64,000 nucleotides of DNA from Teichococcus wenyumeiae (GTDB taxonomy: Bacteria; Pseudomonadota; Alphaproteobacteria; Acetobacterales; Acetobacteraceae): assembly GCF_003696345.1 (NCBI RefSeq), contig NZ_RFLX01000003.1, forward strand, positions 62,001 through 126,000, written 5' to 3'. A program made the translations under genes and the position numbers. Shown piece after piece: positions 44,995 to 53,727 of this stretch. The notes beneath the pieces were generated by a model. That model had not been told where the DNA came from. It saw only the letters and a list, made by a program, of their open reading frames with translations, and did not search any database. How positions within the stretch are numbered: position 1 is the stretch's first letter; every line of letters begins with the position of its first letter.

Positions 44995-47222
44995 TCGGCA
45001 TTCACGCTGGTGAAACTCCGGCTTTCCAGAAAGGCGAGGCGGGACATGTGGTCATCCAGGCGGCAGAGCATGAAGCCGCGCAGCCCGAGGCCGAGGCGCC
45101 GGGCCTCGCCATGCTGCAGGGCGGGCAGGCCCTCGCCGCTGTCGATCTCCACCTCCAGCACGCGGGCGGCGGTGGCGGGCAGGTCGAAGAGGCAGGTGGC
45201 GGCTTCCTCGGCCGCCAGCGGCACGGAGAAGAGCAGCGGCGCCGCGTCCGGCAGCCGGATGCGCAGCAGCACCTCCATGGCCATCCTGGGTGCCTGCATC
45301 TCCAGCGCCAGGCGCAGCGGCGCGGGGCCGCCCTCCTGCTCCGGCAGCGGCAGGCGCAGGGTGGCGAGGCCGGCGGCGCAGTGCACGCCCCAGTCGTCCA
45401 GCGGGTACCAGCCGGGGCCTTCCCGCACCATGTCGGCCAGCACCGGCTCCAGCGACAGCTCGATGCTGTCCTGCCGGCGCAGGCTGTAATAGCGGCCGGG
45501 TTCCAGCGTGAACCGATCCGCCGCCGGCTGCGCCGGGCGGGCGGCCAGGGCGGCGATGGCATCCATCGCCTCGTCCTTCACCGCGTCCCAGGAGCGGGGC
45601 CGGCCCTTCTCGCGCACCACGGCTTCCTGCGCGGCGCGGAAGGCGGGGTCCAGGATCACCTGTTCCAGCCTCTCGGTCAGTTCCGGCAGGCTTTGCGGCG
45701 CGAAATAGAGCGCGGCATCGCCGCCGGCTTCCGTCAGCGCCGAATGGGCGGGGGTGATGACGACCTTGCCATGCGCCAGCGCCTCGGTGATCGGCAGGCC
45801 CCAGCCTTCATAGTGGCTGTTGTAGACGGTGAAGGCGCAGCGGTCGTAGAGCGCGTCCAGTTCCTGGTCCGAGACATGCGGCATCAGCACCACGTGCCGC
45901 TTCAGTTCCGGCGAGCTTTCCAGCAGGCTCATCGCCGCATCGGCATGCCAGCCGAGCTTGCCGACGCAGACCAGCCGCGGCACCGCCTGCGGCCCGTGCT
46001 TGCGCAGCAGGTTCAGCCAGGCGGTGAAGACCATCAGGTGGTTCTTGCGGCTTTCCAGCGTGGCGACGAAGAGGGCGAATTCCTCCGCCTCCCCCAGCAC
46101 GCGCAGGGCGGCCAGCCCGCCATCGCCGCCCGGCGGCACCAGGGCGCGCGGGTCGGCATCCAGCCGCACCACATAGGCGGGTGGCGTCAGGCCGGGGCGG
46201 AGCTGCTCCGTCAGCCGTTGCACATCCCGCCGCGTGTTCTCGGAATTGCAGAGGATGCCATGGGCGTGCAGGCCCAGCGGCGCGAACCAGCGCACGTAGT
46301 TCTGCACCAGCGTCATCAGGCAATGCTCGGGCACGATCAGCGGCACGCAGTCATGCACGAAGGGGATGTAGCGCAGCCCGCTCTCCCGCTGCGCGATGCG
46401 GAGCGCGCGGAAATAATCCGGCATGCTCCAGGAATTGCCGAGGTTGACCAGCAGCGCGTCGCGCGGGAAGCGCAGCGGTGGCGCGGCATTGGCGCGGCGG
46501 CGCATGGCATTGCGCAGTGCCACCCATTCCGGGTCCGTGGGGTCGGAGCCGGAAGCGGCGAGGGTGCAGAGGCGCCGGAAGCCGGCACGGTCCACCGGCC
46601 GCCAGCAGCGCTGCCGCAGGTCGAAGATGGCCAGGGAGACGCCCATGCCGGACGGTGGAGAAGCCAGCGCGCGGGTGACGATGCCGATCTGCACCCGCTG
46701 GATGCCCGTGGGGGTACGGTCCGCGTTGAAATAAAGCAGCACGTCGGTGATGTCGAAGACCACCCGCACGGCGGCCTCGTCCTCCTCCGCCGGCAGGATA
46801 TCGGCATCGTCGCCCAGGGCGGCGCGGTCGGCGGCCTCGATCTCGGGGCCGGCCATCCATTCGGCGGTGGCCTCGGCCTCCCGCCGCGCGTCCTCGTTGC
46901 CGGGCTGCAGGGACAGAGCGCGGGCATAGGCGCGGGCGGCGTCGCGCCAGCGGCCGAGGATCTTCAGCGCATGGCCGATCTGCACCTGGAGGTCGGCATC
47001 CTTGGGCGCCAGGACCTCGGCCTCGCGATAGCGGGCCAGGGCCTCGGCCACCCGCCCCGCTTCCTTCAGGCAATGGCCTTCCTGCACGATGATGGACCAG
47101 TTCTCCGGCCGCAGGGCGACGAACTGCCGGTAGGCCGCGGCGGCCGCCAGGTAGTCGCGGGCCGCCCGGTGGCTATCGGCCAGCCGCAGCAGCTGGTCCG
47201 GGTCGGAGGGGGGAAGGGCCAT
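44991..47222 (-). CDS. TPR-glycosyltransferase (GT4) fusion with C-terminal extra domain
   Basis: A 743-residue protein. Residues about 5-115 carry tetratricopeptide repeats (YLAAAAAYRQFVALRPENW; GRVAEALARYREAEVLAPKDA; GRWRDAARAYARALSLQPGN). Residues about 140-560 are a GT-B transferase of group 4 with the FVATLESRKNHLMVFTAW strand, and CAFTVYNSHYEGWGLPITEALAHGK containing the E(x7)E-type loop. The last 150 residues form a beta-rich domain of unknown role. No signal peptide or membrane helix. Start at 47222 because the upstream extension is proline/arginine-rich noise. Coupled to the epimerase. Donor and acceptor unknown. Confidence 0.87.
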   Translation of the reverse strand: MALPPSDPDQLLRLADSHRAARDYLAAAAAYRQFVALRPENWSIIVQEGHCLKEAGRVAEALARYREAEVLAPKDADLQVQIGHALKILGRWRDAARAYARALSLQPGNEDARREAEATAEWMAGPEIEAADRAALGDDADILPAEEDEAAVRVVFDITDVLLYFNADRTPTGIQRVQIGIVTRALASPPSGMGVSLAIFDLRQRCWRPVDRAGFRRLCTLAASGSDPTDPEWVALRNAMRRRANAAPPLRFPRDALLVNLGNSWSMPDYFRALRIAQRESGLRYIPFVHDCVPLIVPEHCLMTLVQNYVRWFAPLGLHAHGILCNSENTRRDVQRLTEQLRPGLTPPAYVVRLDADPRALVPPGGDGGLAALRVLGEAEEFALFVATLESRKNHLMVFTAWLNLLRKHGPQAVPRLVCVGKLGWHADAAMSLLESSPELKRHVVLMPHVSDQELDALYDRCAFTVYNSHYEGWGLPITEALAHGKVVITPAHSALTEAGGDAALYFAPQSLPELTERLEQVILDPAFRAAQEAVVREKGRPRSWDAVKDEAMDAIAALAARPAQPAADRFTLEPGRYYSLRRQDSIELSLEPVLADMVREGPGWYPLDDWGVHCAAGLATLRLPLPEQEGGPAPLRLALEMQAPRMAMEVLLRIRLPDAAPLLFSVPLAAEEAATCLFDLPATAARVLEVEIDSGEGLPALQHGEARRLGLGLRGFMLCRLDDHMSRLAFLESRSFTSVNAE

Positions 47223-47500
47223 GCTTATGTCTGGTTCCGTGAGCCGGGGGCAGGTCGGTCTGGTAAAGCACGGGCCGGGCCGGTGCAACGGTGGGACCGG
47301 GGCTTGCCGTCGCGCCCATGTGCCGGGCCGGGCCTTGGTCACCGCGTTGAAAGGCAGGCACGGGCGCGGCCGGTTGCTGTGCTGCTCGTCCGGGCGGCCA
47401 GGCCGGCTGAGGCTGGCCAGGGCGGGAGCCGGGCGCTTTCCGGATGCGCATGGGCGCCGCTTGGCCTAGCCTTGGCGCGACAGCAACCGCAGGCTTCCTG

Positions 47501-48217
47501 ATGCCCCGACCCGATGCCGCGATGTTCGAGCTCGATCCCGCACCGAAGGTCATCACCTTCGACTGCTACGGCACGCTGGTGCAGTGGTACGAGGTGCTCC
47601 TGCGGGAGATCGGCGCGGTTCTTGCCGTGCAGGGCAGGGACGCGGCGGAAGCTTCCGCGGTGCTCGATACATTCTCGGGGCATTCGCGCCGCCTTGAGGC
47701 CGAGCGGCCCCACCGGCTCTACAAGGACATCCTGCGCACCGGCTTCCGCGCGGCGCTGGCGGAGCACGGCCTGGCTGCCGGCGCGGATGTGGTGGAACGG
47801 CTCGCCACCGCGATCCCTACCATGGGCCCGCATCCCGAGGTGCCGGAGGCGCTGCGGCGGCTGCGCGAGCGTTACAAGCTGGCGATCTTCACGAATTCTG
47901 ATGAGGATCTCATCGTCCACAACGTGGCGCGGATCGGCGTGCCCTTCGACTACGTCATCACCGCCGAGCGGGCGCAAGCCTATAAGCCGTCCCGGCAACT
48001 CTTCGAGCACGCTTACCGTACGATGGGGGTGACGAAGGACGAGACGGTTCATGTCGCGATGGGCATGTTTCTCGACATGAAGGCGTGCCACGACCTTGGG
48101 GTGCGGGGCATTTGGGTGAACCGGCTGGGGCAGCGGGGCAACCCGGACTGGCTGCCTTATGCGGAAGTTCCGGACCTGGATGGCGCCGCGGCCTTGCTCC
48201 TGCCGGCCCGGGACTGA
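47501..48217 (+). CDS. HAD-superfamily hydrolase, haloacid dehalogenase type II-like
   Basis: A 238-residue HAD protein: motif I FDCYGTLVQW (nucleophilic Asp at about 20), motif II FTNSDED, motif III Lys in AQAYKPSRQLF, motif IV VAMGMFLDMKACHDLG. This layout suits L-2-haloacid dehalogenases and related phosphatases, but the Asp normally found in motif IV (SxxxxD) is not clear, so true dehalogenase activity is uncertain. Start choice lies between 47501 and 47522, neither with a strong Shine-Dalgarno. Divergent from the TPR-glycosyltransferase; single gene. Confidence 0.82.
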   Translation: MPRPDAAMFELDPAPKVITFDCYGTLVQWYEVLLREIGAVLAVQGRDAAEASAVLDTFSGHSRRLEAERPHRLYKDILRTGFRAALAEHGLAAGADVVERLATAIPTMGPHPEVPEALRRLRERYKLAIFTNSDEDLIVHNVARIGVPFDYVITAERAQAYKPSRQLFEHAYRTMGVTKDETVHVAMGMFLDMKACHDLGVRGIWVNRLGQRGNPDWLPYAEVPDLDGAAALLLPARD

Positions 48218-48323
48218 TCTGGCGCGGTGCCAGCCTGACCGGGCTGGTCGCCGCCGCAGGCATTCACCACGCCGCCGTGGCGCGGCTGGCGTGGATCATC
48301 CGAGCCGCGGTCTTCCGTGGCTG

Positions 48324-49502
48324 TCAGCGTGCGGCGGTGGCTGCCGGCGCCTGGAAGGGCTGCCTGATCGTCGGCAGCCACTTGGCGAAGCTTGATGCCA
48401 GGCGCTGCGCGGGCGCTTCCACGACCCGGAACATCACATCCGATACCACGAAGGTCAGCGCCAGCAGCAAGGGCAGGGCGATCAGCGGCGCGCCGGCACC
48501 CAGCGCCACGATGAGAATGGGCAGGTGAACGAGGTAGAGGCTGTAGGAGATCCGTCCGAGCCACCGTGGCAGGCCCGTGTTGAGCGTCCGCGTGACCAGA
48601 TTGGGCGACAGGCAGAGCGCAATGACGAGGCACGCACCCAGCCCGACCAGAAGGTCGGACCATACCCTGTCGATCCCCGCCAGGAGCAGCGCGGCGGCCA
48701 GGGCCCAGAGGCCAAGCGTGCTCATCCTCGGCAGCCGGTTCAGCGTCGCCACGATCTTCATCCTGTGCATGGCCAAGGCGCCGCCGGCGACGAACATCCA
48801 CAGGAAGTGGAACGTGTTCTGCCACGAGCCGGACAGGAAGCCGGGCATCGAGAAAGATGCCATGACGGAAATCATCGTGCACAGAAGCAGCGTCTTGACG
48901 GCACCCGCCGCGCGGCACAGCGCGAAGATGGCTGGAATGAACAGCGCGACGCGCATCTCGTGGATCAGTGTCCAGATAACCGGGTTCAGCGTCATGCCGT
49001 CAGGCTCGCCGGTCATCAGGAGGTGCGCTGGCAGCGAGTAGGTCATCGTCATCATCAGCAGGCCGTTCAGCCACTCACTGCTGGCGGCCGATGGAACCGG
49101 GTGCGCGATCTGGTATGCCGCTGCAGCCGCGATGATGACGACGGCGAATGGAACGTAGATGCGGCTGAAGCGTTTGATCAGGAAGGTGGTCCAGGAGATG
49201 CGTGGCTGGGCCTGCAGGCTTGCGAAGAGCACGAAGCCGCTCAGTACGAAGAACACCATGACGGCGGCCTGGCCGTTGATCATCAGCCGAAGCGGCGTGA
49301 AGCGAAGCCAGGTCCAGAGGGAGGCCCAGGCTTCCAGCTGACTCAAATCGGATATCTGAGCAGCCTGCCGCACGGTTTCTGGAACCACCTGAACATAGTG
49401 ATTCAGCACAACGCACAAGGCAGCCATTCCGAGCAGTGCATCCAGTTGCTCGATGCGAGCTGGACCGGAACGTCTGCTGGTCCCTTCAACAGTGGCGATC
49501 AA
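48324..49502 (-). CDS. Acyltransferase-3 (OafA/YrhL-type) membrane protein
   Basis: A 392-residue integral membrane O-acyltransferase. About ten helices; signatures are LDALLGMAALCVVLNHY at the start (in place of the usual RGxAxLxVxxxH), VMVFFVLSGFVLFAS, and FLIKRFSRIYVPF. Members acetylate or succinylate surface sugars. The initiation codon is TTG at 49502, supported by GGGGGAG six bases upstream; the nearby ATG is out of frame. Composition is less GC-rich than the neighbours, and the leader contains two palindromes after a good promoter. It may have been acquired by transfer. Confidence 0.85.
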   Translation of the reverse strand: MIATVEGTSRRSGPARIEQLDALLGMAALCVVLNHYVQVVPETVRQAAQISDLSQLEAWASLWTWLRFTPLRLMINGQAAVMVFFVLSGFVLFASLQAQPRISWTTFLIKRFSRIYVPFAVVIIAAAAAYQIAHPVPSAASSEWLNGLLMMTMTYSLPAHLLMTGEPDGMTLNPVIWTLIHEMRVALFIPAIFALCRAAGAVKTLLLCTMISVMASFSMPGFLSGSWQNTFHFLWMFVAGGALAMHRMKIVATLNRLPRMSTLGLWALAAALLLAGIDRVWSDLLVGLGACLVIALCLSPNLVTRTLNTGLPRWLGRISYSLYLVHLPILIVALGAGAPLIALPLLLALTFVVSDVMFRVVEAPAQRLASSFAKWLPTIRQPFQAPAATAAR

Positions 49503-49517
49503 GGCATGCTCCCCCAG

Positions 49518-49602
49518 AACTTACATCTTAGGTAAGTTTCTTAAATGTCGAAAAATATCATTTTTCGACTGTTCAAGATAAAGCCTGAACCCATTTTGTC
49601 AA
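49518..49602 (-). promoter_or_regulatory. Acyltransferase promoter with two palindromes in the leader
   Basis: Minus-strand TTGACA (49602-49597) and TATCTT (49580-49575) with 16-base spacing. Downstream lie GTCGAAAAA-N5-TTTTTCGAC (49547-49569) and AACTTAC-N7-GTAAGTT (49518-49538), both perfect. The A/T-rich stretch stands out. The palindromes could be operators or RNA hairpins controlling the TTG-started gene. Confidence 0.6.
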
Positions 49603-49749
49603 TGCAACGATTGCGATTTCTGGGATCTTTGTGACAGCGGCTCGCCTGCGGTTCAGGCTGCCGCGCATGTCGTGAATGGGGGCGGGAAGGGGAGGCCGTT
49701 GCACGCTGCCGCCGATCGTGGACTAGTTGGCGTTCCTGTAAAGAGAGGA

Positions 49750-49955
49750 ATGCCGCGCCGACAGAGAACTGGCTGACCTTCACGGCTGCTGCCGCCATCC
49801 TAATGGCCATTCAGGGACTAATGGTTGTCCTGGTCACCTCTTGCGCGCAAAGCCACGCCTGAAGGCTCGTGGCAGGCGCGGTGCTGGGTGACCTGAAGGC
49901 AACGATCGCGTCCATGGATGGTCTAGGCGCGAGGGGCTTGCCGCCGCTCGGGAAA
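49750..49955 (+). pseudogene. N-terminal fragment of a LysE/RhtB-family exporter
   Basis: One frame reads ENWLTFTAAAAILM..GLMVVLVTSCAQSHA, a stop, then RLVAGAVLGDLKATIAS..GLGA. Intact LysE exporters begin NWLAF..AAxLLxxTPGPxVLLVxSxALSHG..AGLAxVAGVxLGDLV. The correspondence is clear. Lesions: a frame slip right after the ATG at 49750, loss of the TPGP motif, an in-frame TGA at 49860-49862 and loss of similarity after about 49955. Confidence 0.65.
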
Positions 49956-50050
49956 GGCGCACGGGTGAACTGTTCGCGGTATGGGTCTCCACAAACGGGA
50001 AACGTCCCTGTGGATAGGCTGCAGGGTTGCTGCGGGTCGGCCCTGGCCGG

Positions 50051-50064
50051 GGTGGGAAGCAGAC
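50051..50064. repeat. Repeat-family copy GGTGGGAAGCAGAC
   Basis: Matches GGGTGGAAAGCAGAC at 52183-52197 and GGTGGGAGGCAGAC at 50371-50384 with one or two changes. Part of the dispersed degenerate family described under findings. Confidence 0.45.
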
Positions 50065-50113
50065 GAGGGTCGCTCAGTGATACCCGTTGCGGTGGCGCCT
50101 GGCCTCGCTGGTC

Positions 50114-50220
50114 GCTGGCGCGCTTCGCCAGGCATGCCCCCCGGAACAGGCTCGAAAAGAACCGGGTCGGCTGTTCGAAGCCGGCATCAGGCAGAAGTTC
50201 GGCAACAACTTCCTCCGAGG
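50114..50220 (-). pseudogene. C-terminal remnant of a SAM-dependent methyltransferase
   Basis: The minus-strand frame reads EEVVAELLPDAGFEQP then TRFFSSLFRGACLAKRAS. This is the usual ending of class I methyltransferases of the type xxLLxEAGFxxPxRFFxxLxFxxWxARRA. No upstream catalytic domain remains: the preceding sequence is Ser/Ala-rich and has a stop. Short match, so moderate confidence. Confidence 0.4.
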
Positions 50221-50327
50221 CAGTAGACGATGCAGACGTCGATGCGGATTCCGCCCAAGCCCACTTTCACCGCTTCTTCAACAGAGAAAGCTCAGGGCCA
50301 TTCGAAATGAAGGATCGCTTCGGGGGC

Positions 50328-50391
50328 GGACCCAGCGGTAGCCTGCCCGGCAGGGCACTGCCGCCGGACCGGTGGGAGGCAGACCTGTGTG
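50328..50391. repeat. 60-bp imperfect repeat, copy A
   Basis: GGACCCAGCGGTAGCCTGCCC and the following GGTGGGAGGCAGACCTG align in order with copy B at 52144-52203. It lies about 70 bp before the VOC gene. The region 49503-50460 otherwise holds only the promoter, the two gene fragments and these repeats. Confidence 0.6.
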
Positions 50392-50460
50392 GGGTGTCCG
50401 ACGGGGCTGGACTGCCCGTGGCGTCTGCTGAGTAATATGCCCTGCCGTTAGGACTGATTC

Positions 50461-50913
50461 ATGACCGCCGTATCCGCTGATCCAGCGCCATCCATGGCCG
50501 CTCTTGTGCCCGAATTGCTGGTTGCCGATGTCGCGCAGAGCCTGCGCTTCTGGCGCGACCTCTGCGGGTTCAGGATCATGTTCGAAAGGCTCTACGAAGG
50601 CTTCGCCTTCATCGAACACTCTGGTGCCCAGGTCATGTTGGAAGAGCAGGGCAGGAGCCGTAACTGGATCACTGGCCCGCTCGACCCTCCTTACGGGCGG
50701 GGCATCAACTTCCAGATCGCCTTACCCGCCATCCAACCTGTTCTGGATGCACTGGCCTCAGCCAACTGGCCGCTTTTCATGCAGCCTGAGGACAAGTGGT
50801 ACCGTGCCGAGGAACTGGAGATAGGGGTCCGGCAGTTCCTCGTCCAAGACCCTGATGGCTATCTCATCCGCTTCTCACAACGCCTCGGGACTCGTCCCCA
50901 TCAGGAGGTCTGA
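50461..50913 (+). CDS. VOC-superfamily (glyoxalase/bleomycin-resistance) protein
   Basis: A 150-residue protein with the paired beta-alpha-beta-beta-beta modules of the vicinal oxygen chelate fold: LLVADVAQSLRFWRDLCGFRIMF (about 18-40), AFIEHSGAQVML, then INFQIALPAIQPVLDALAS and the ending FLVQDPDGYLIRFSQ. It resembles bleomycin-binding proteins in size. Metal ligands cannot be assigned confidently. It is flanked by repeat copies and gene debris, and may be a recently arrived resistance-type gene; substrate unknown. Confidence 0.85.
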   Translation: MTAVSADPAPSMAALVPELLVADVAQSLRFWRDLCGFRIMFERLYEGFAFIEHSGAQVMLEEQGRSRNWITGPLDPPYGRGINFQIALPAIQPVLDALASANWPLFMQPEDKWYRAEELEIGVRQFLVQDPDGYLIRFSQRLGTRPHQEV

Positions 50914-50940
50914 TGGGTTTGCCGGAGCAGCCGTTGGATG

Positions 50941-50959
50941 GGGTGGAAAGCGGCATTCC
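50941..50959. repeat. Repeat-family copy GGGTGGAAAGCGGCATTCC
   Basis: Close to the copy at 52183-52200 (GGGTGGAAAGCAGACATC). Sits between the VOC and GNAT genes. Confidence 0.5.
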
Positions 50960-51043
50960 CTTTCAGCGGGCTCCGCAGTGCTCCACTCCACAGGCTGGCG
51001 AACCGAAGGTAATCTCAATGCCTTCCGGTGCTGGGGTGGCCTC

Positions 51044-51523
51044 ATGTGGACCTTTCGAGCGGCGCAGCCTGACGAAGCAGCCGAGGCTTGCATGGTCATC
51101 CGCCGCTCCGTCGAGGAATTGTGCCAGGCGGATCATGAAGGCGATCCCGCTATTCTGGAGCACTGGCTGGCCAACAAGACGCCAAAGCAGGTGCGCGCCT
51201 GGATTGAGGCGGAGCCCGCCGGGGGTTTCGTGGGCGTGGGGCCCGCCGGAATAGCCGGGGTGGGCTCCCTCCTGCCGAGCGGCAGGATCGCCTTGAATTA
51301 CGTCGCGCCCTGGGCGCGGCGGCAGGGTGTCAGTACCGGCCTGATGCGCGCCATGGAACAGCGTGCCGTCGAAGCCGGTCATACAGTCTGCACATTGACC
51401 AGCACGATCACCGCGCATGCCTTCTACCTGACCTATGGCTATCAGGACACTGGCGAACCGGTCCGTTCTTTTGGCGGCAAACCCGCCTTTCCAATGCGGC
51501 GCCTGGTAGCGCCAGGCTCCTGA
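51044..51523 (+). CDS. GNAT-family N-acetyltransferase
   Basis: A 159-residue acetyltransferase from the ATG at 51044 (MWTFRAAQPDEAAEACMVIRRSV...). The acetyl-CoA loop is ARRQGVSTGLMRAMEQRA (about 92-109) and the C-terminal strand region HAFYLTYGYQDTGEPV fits motif B. The longer frame back to 50855 overlaps the VOC gene and a repeat and is rejected. Substrate unknown. Shine-Dalgarno weak (GGGGTGG). Confidence 0.8.
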   Translation: MWTFRAAQPDEAAEACMVIRRSVEELCQADHEGDPAILEHWLANKTPKQVRAWIEAEPAGGFVGVGPAGIAGVGSLLPSGRIALNYVAPWARRQGVSTGLMRAMEQRAVEAGHTVCTLTSTITAHAFYLTYGYQDTGEPVRSFGGKPAFPMRRLVAPGS

Positions 51524-51576
51524 GCAACAGGTAAGGGGTGTTGCGGGCTGGCGGCTGAGTGGGGTGGACAGCGAAC

Positions 51577-52059
51577 CTACGCGCCTTGCTGCCCTCGCAC
51601 CGCCAGCCGATCGAGGGCCTCCCGATCCAGCACGTAGTACACCTTGTCAGATCCATCAGCGCCGAGCCCATCATACAGCGACCGCGCTGCCGTATTCTCC
51701 CTTGAGGTGGACCACTCAACCCGCGTGCTGCCTGCCGCCTTCGCGGCTCGTGCAATTTCCGCCATCAATGCCTGTGCGACACCAAGACGACGTGCGGTCT
51801 GACCGACGTAAACCTGCTGGACATAGGTGAAGGCAAGCAGGCCAGCGACAGGGTAGAGTGAGGCGAATGTGGCAAAGCCGAGCAGGTGAGTGTCATCATG
51901 AGCAACGATGATATCCACTTGCCGTGCCTGCCGGATGATGTCCTCGACGACCACCAGATCGGGATCGATGGTGGCGCCGTAGAAGCCAGCCATCTCAATC
52001 ATCAATTCAGCCAAGGCCTGAGCGTCTGGCTCTTCAAAGCGACGGACCTGCATCACCAA
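51577..52059 (-). CDS. GNAT-family N-acetyltransferase
   Basis: A 160-residue acetyltransferase. VQQVYVGQTARRLGVAQALMAEIARAAKAAG (about 82-112, given here in parts: VQQVYVGQTARRLG and VAQALMAEIA) is the acetyl-CoA motif; VEWSTSRENTAARSLYDGLGA is the N-terminal-substrate side motif B. Convergent with the preceding GNAT, 53 bp apart. Resembles small-molecule or peptide acetyltransferases; substrate unknown. Confidence 0.87.
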   Translation of the reverse strand: MVMQVRRFEEPDAQALAELMIEMAGFYGATIDPDLVVVEDIIRQARQVDIIVAHDDTHLLGFATFASLYPVAGLLAFTYVQQVYVGQTARRLGVAQALMAEIARAAKAAGSTRVEWSTSRENTAARSLYDGLGADGSDKVYYVLDREALDRLAVRGQQGA

Positions 52060-52143
52060 CTGCCCCCGGGCTTGATTTTCTGCTTCGTGACGCGGTCAGT
52101 ACCACACATGCCATGGGAAGGTGGCGGTAGGACCGCAAAGATC

Positions 52144-52203
52144 GGACCCGGCGATAGCCTGCCCAGCCGAGGCTACCGCTGAGGGTGGAAAGCAGACATC
52201 GGG
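52144..52203. repeat. 60-bp imperfect repeat, copy B
   Basis: GGACCCGGCGATAGCCTGCCC followed by GGGTGGAAAGCAGACATC, aligning with copy A at 50328-50391. Lies between the second GNAT gene and the 3' end of nhaA. Confidence 0.6.
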
Positions 52204-52245
52204 CGCCTGGAGAGCCAGGCACTCGTTACCGTCCGTTCCTGGAGC

Positions 52246-53439
52246 CTACCGGGACGACGTGCCCGGCCAGTCCTGCGGCGCCACGCGCAGCAGGGTGTAG
52301 CCAAGCAAGCCGGACAGGAAGGAGCCTGCGAGAATACCGATCTTGGCCTCCGCCTGCAGGAGCGGGTCACCGGGAAAGGCCAGCAAGGTGATAAAGAGGC
52401 TCATGGTGAAGCCGATGCCACAGAGCAGCGCCGTCCCCGTCATCTGCAGCCGCCCGGCATAGGCTGGCATGTCCGCGAGCCCGAGGCGGATGGCCAGCAG
52501 CGTGAACCCCAGCACGCCCACCACCTTGCCAACCAGCAGCCCGAGCCCGACACCGAGCGTGACAGGCGCTGCCAGGGCCTCCATGGGCAGGCCGAGGAAG
52601 GGCACGCCCGCATTCGCCAGGCCAAAGATCGGCACCACGATGAAGCCGACGGGCAGGTGCAGGCTGTGCTCCAGCCGGTGCAGCGGGCTGCTACTTTCCT
52701 CATCCGGGCGCCCGGGGGTGCCTTGCAGGGGTATGGTGAAGGCGAGAACCACGCCTGCGAGCGTGGCGTGGATGCCAGAACGCAGCACCAGTACCCAGAG
52801 CGCCAGCCCGAGCAGGAGGTAGGGCGACAGGCGGCGTACCCCGAGCCGGTTCATCCCGACCAGCACCGCCACCACGGCGGCGGCGCCCATCAGATCAGGC
52901 AGCGAGAGCCCTGCCGTGTAGAACAGCGCGATGATGACCACGGCGCCGAGGTCATCGATAATGGCCAAGGCCGTCAGGAAGACCCGCAGGGAAGCCGGGA
53001 CGCGCTTGCCGAGCAAGGAGATGACGCCAAGGGCGAAGGCGATGTCGGTGGCGGCCGGGATGGCCCAGCCATGGGCCGTGGGGCCAGGGTTGAAGGCCAG
53101 GTAGACCAGCGCCGGCACCGCCATGCCCCCGGCGGCGGCGATCCCCGGCAGGGCACGGCGCGGCCAGGTGGAGAGCTGGCCGTCCAGCACCTCGCGCTTG
53201 ATCTCGAGGCCAACGAGCAGAAAGAACACGGCCATCAGGCCATCGTTGATCCAGTGCGCCACGGAAAGCGGCCCGACATAGGCGTGCAGCAGGGCCTCAT
53301 AGCCCGGCCCGAAGGGTGAATTGGCGATCACCAGTGCCAGAGCAGCCGCACCCATCAACACCAATCCCGCAGAGGACTGGCCATCAAGGAAACGACGCAA
53401 GGCGCTGGGCTGGGCGTGGTGCTGCTGAGCCATGGGCAT
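52246..53439 (-). CDS. nhaA: Na+/H+ antiporter NhaA
   Basis: A 397-residue, 12-helix antiporter that expels sodium using the proton gradient. Signatures: [21 protein letters not shown] (about 66-86), [19 protein letters not shown] and the ion-binding Asp pair in [18 protein letters not shown] (about 158-175). Start at 53439 (MPMAQQHH) with CGGAG upstream; the longer frame to 53565 adds an unlikely Arg/Ala-rich stretch. Probably helps with salt and alkaline pH. Flanked by repeats on its 3' side. Confidence 0.94.
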   Translation of the reverse strand: MPMAQQHHAQPSALRRFLDGQSSAGLVLMGAAALALVIANSPFGPGYEALLHAYVGPLSVAHWINDGLMAVFFLLVGLEIKREVLDGQLSTWPRRALPGIAAAGGMAVPALVYLAFNPGPTAHGWAIPAATDIAFALGVISLLGKRVPASLRVFLTALAIIDDLGAVVIIALFYTAGLSLPDLMGAAAVVAVLVGMNRLGVRRLSPYLLLGLALWVLVLRSGIHATLAGVVLAFTIPLQGTPGRPDEESSSPLHRLEHSLHLPVGFIVVPIFGLANAGVPFLGLPMEALAAPVTLGVGLGLLVGKVVGVLGFTLLAIRLGLADMPAYAGRLQMTGTALLCGIGFTMSLFITLLAFPGDPLLQAEAKIGILAGSFLSGLLGYTLLRVAPQDWPGTSSR

Positions 53440-53727
53440 GCTCCGGGCATAGGCTTTCCCGCTGGCGGCCCGACCAACGCTGAACCCTGCCCGCGCCATT
53501 CCGGCGCGAACACCCGGGGCTTCTATGGCATCGGGCCAGCGCGCTCGCAACCGAGCCAGGCACACTCACCGCTCCCCACCTCCGCGCCTGCGGGAGCAGG
53601 ATGAACTCCAGCAACAGGTAAGCCGGAGCCTCTTCGGGCTGTCTTGCTGCGACGAGGGCCGCTCCAGGTCACCTGCGGCGATGCCAAACAAGCGAGGGAC
53701 GGAAAGGAAGGTTTGGAAGGCGGTGCC

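Noticed and set aside
49869-50435. A 188-codon plus-strand gene in the 49.5-50.5 kb gap
   Set aside because: Its first 30 codons continue the LysE pseudogene frame and the remainder has no coherent composition; it is better explained as debris.
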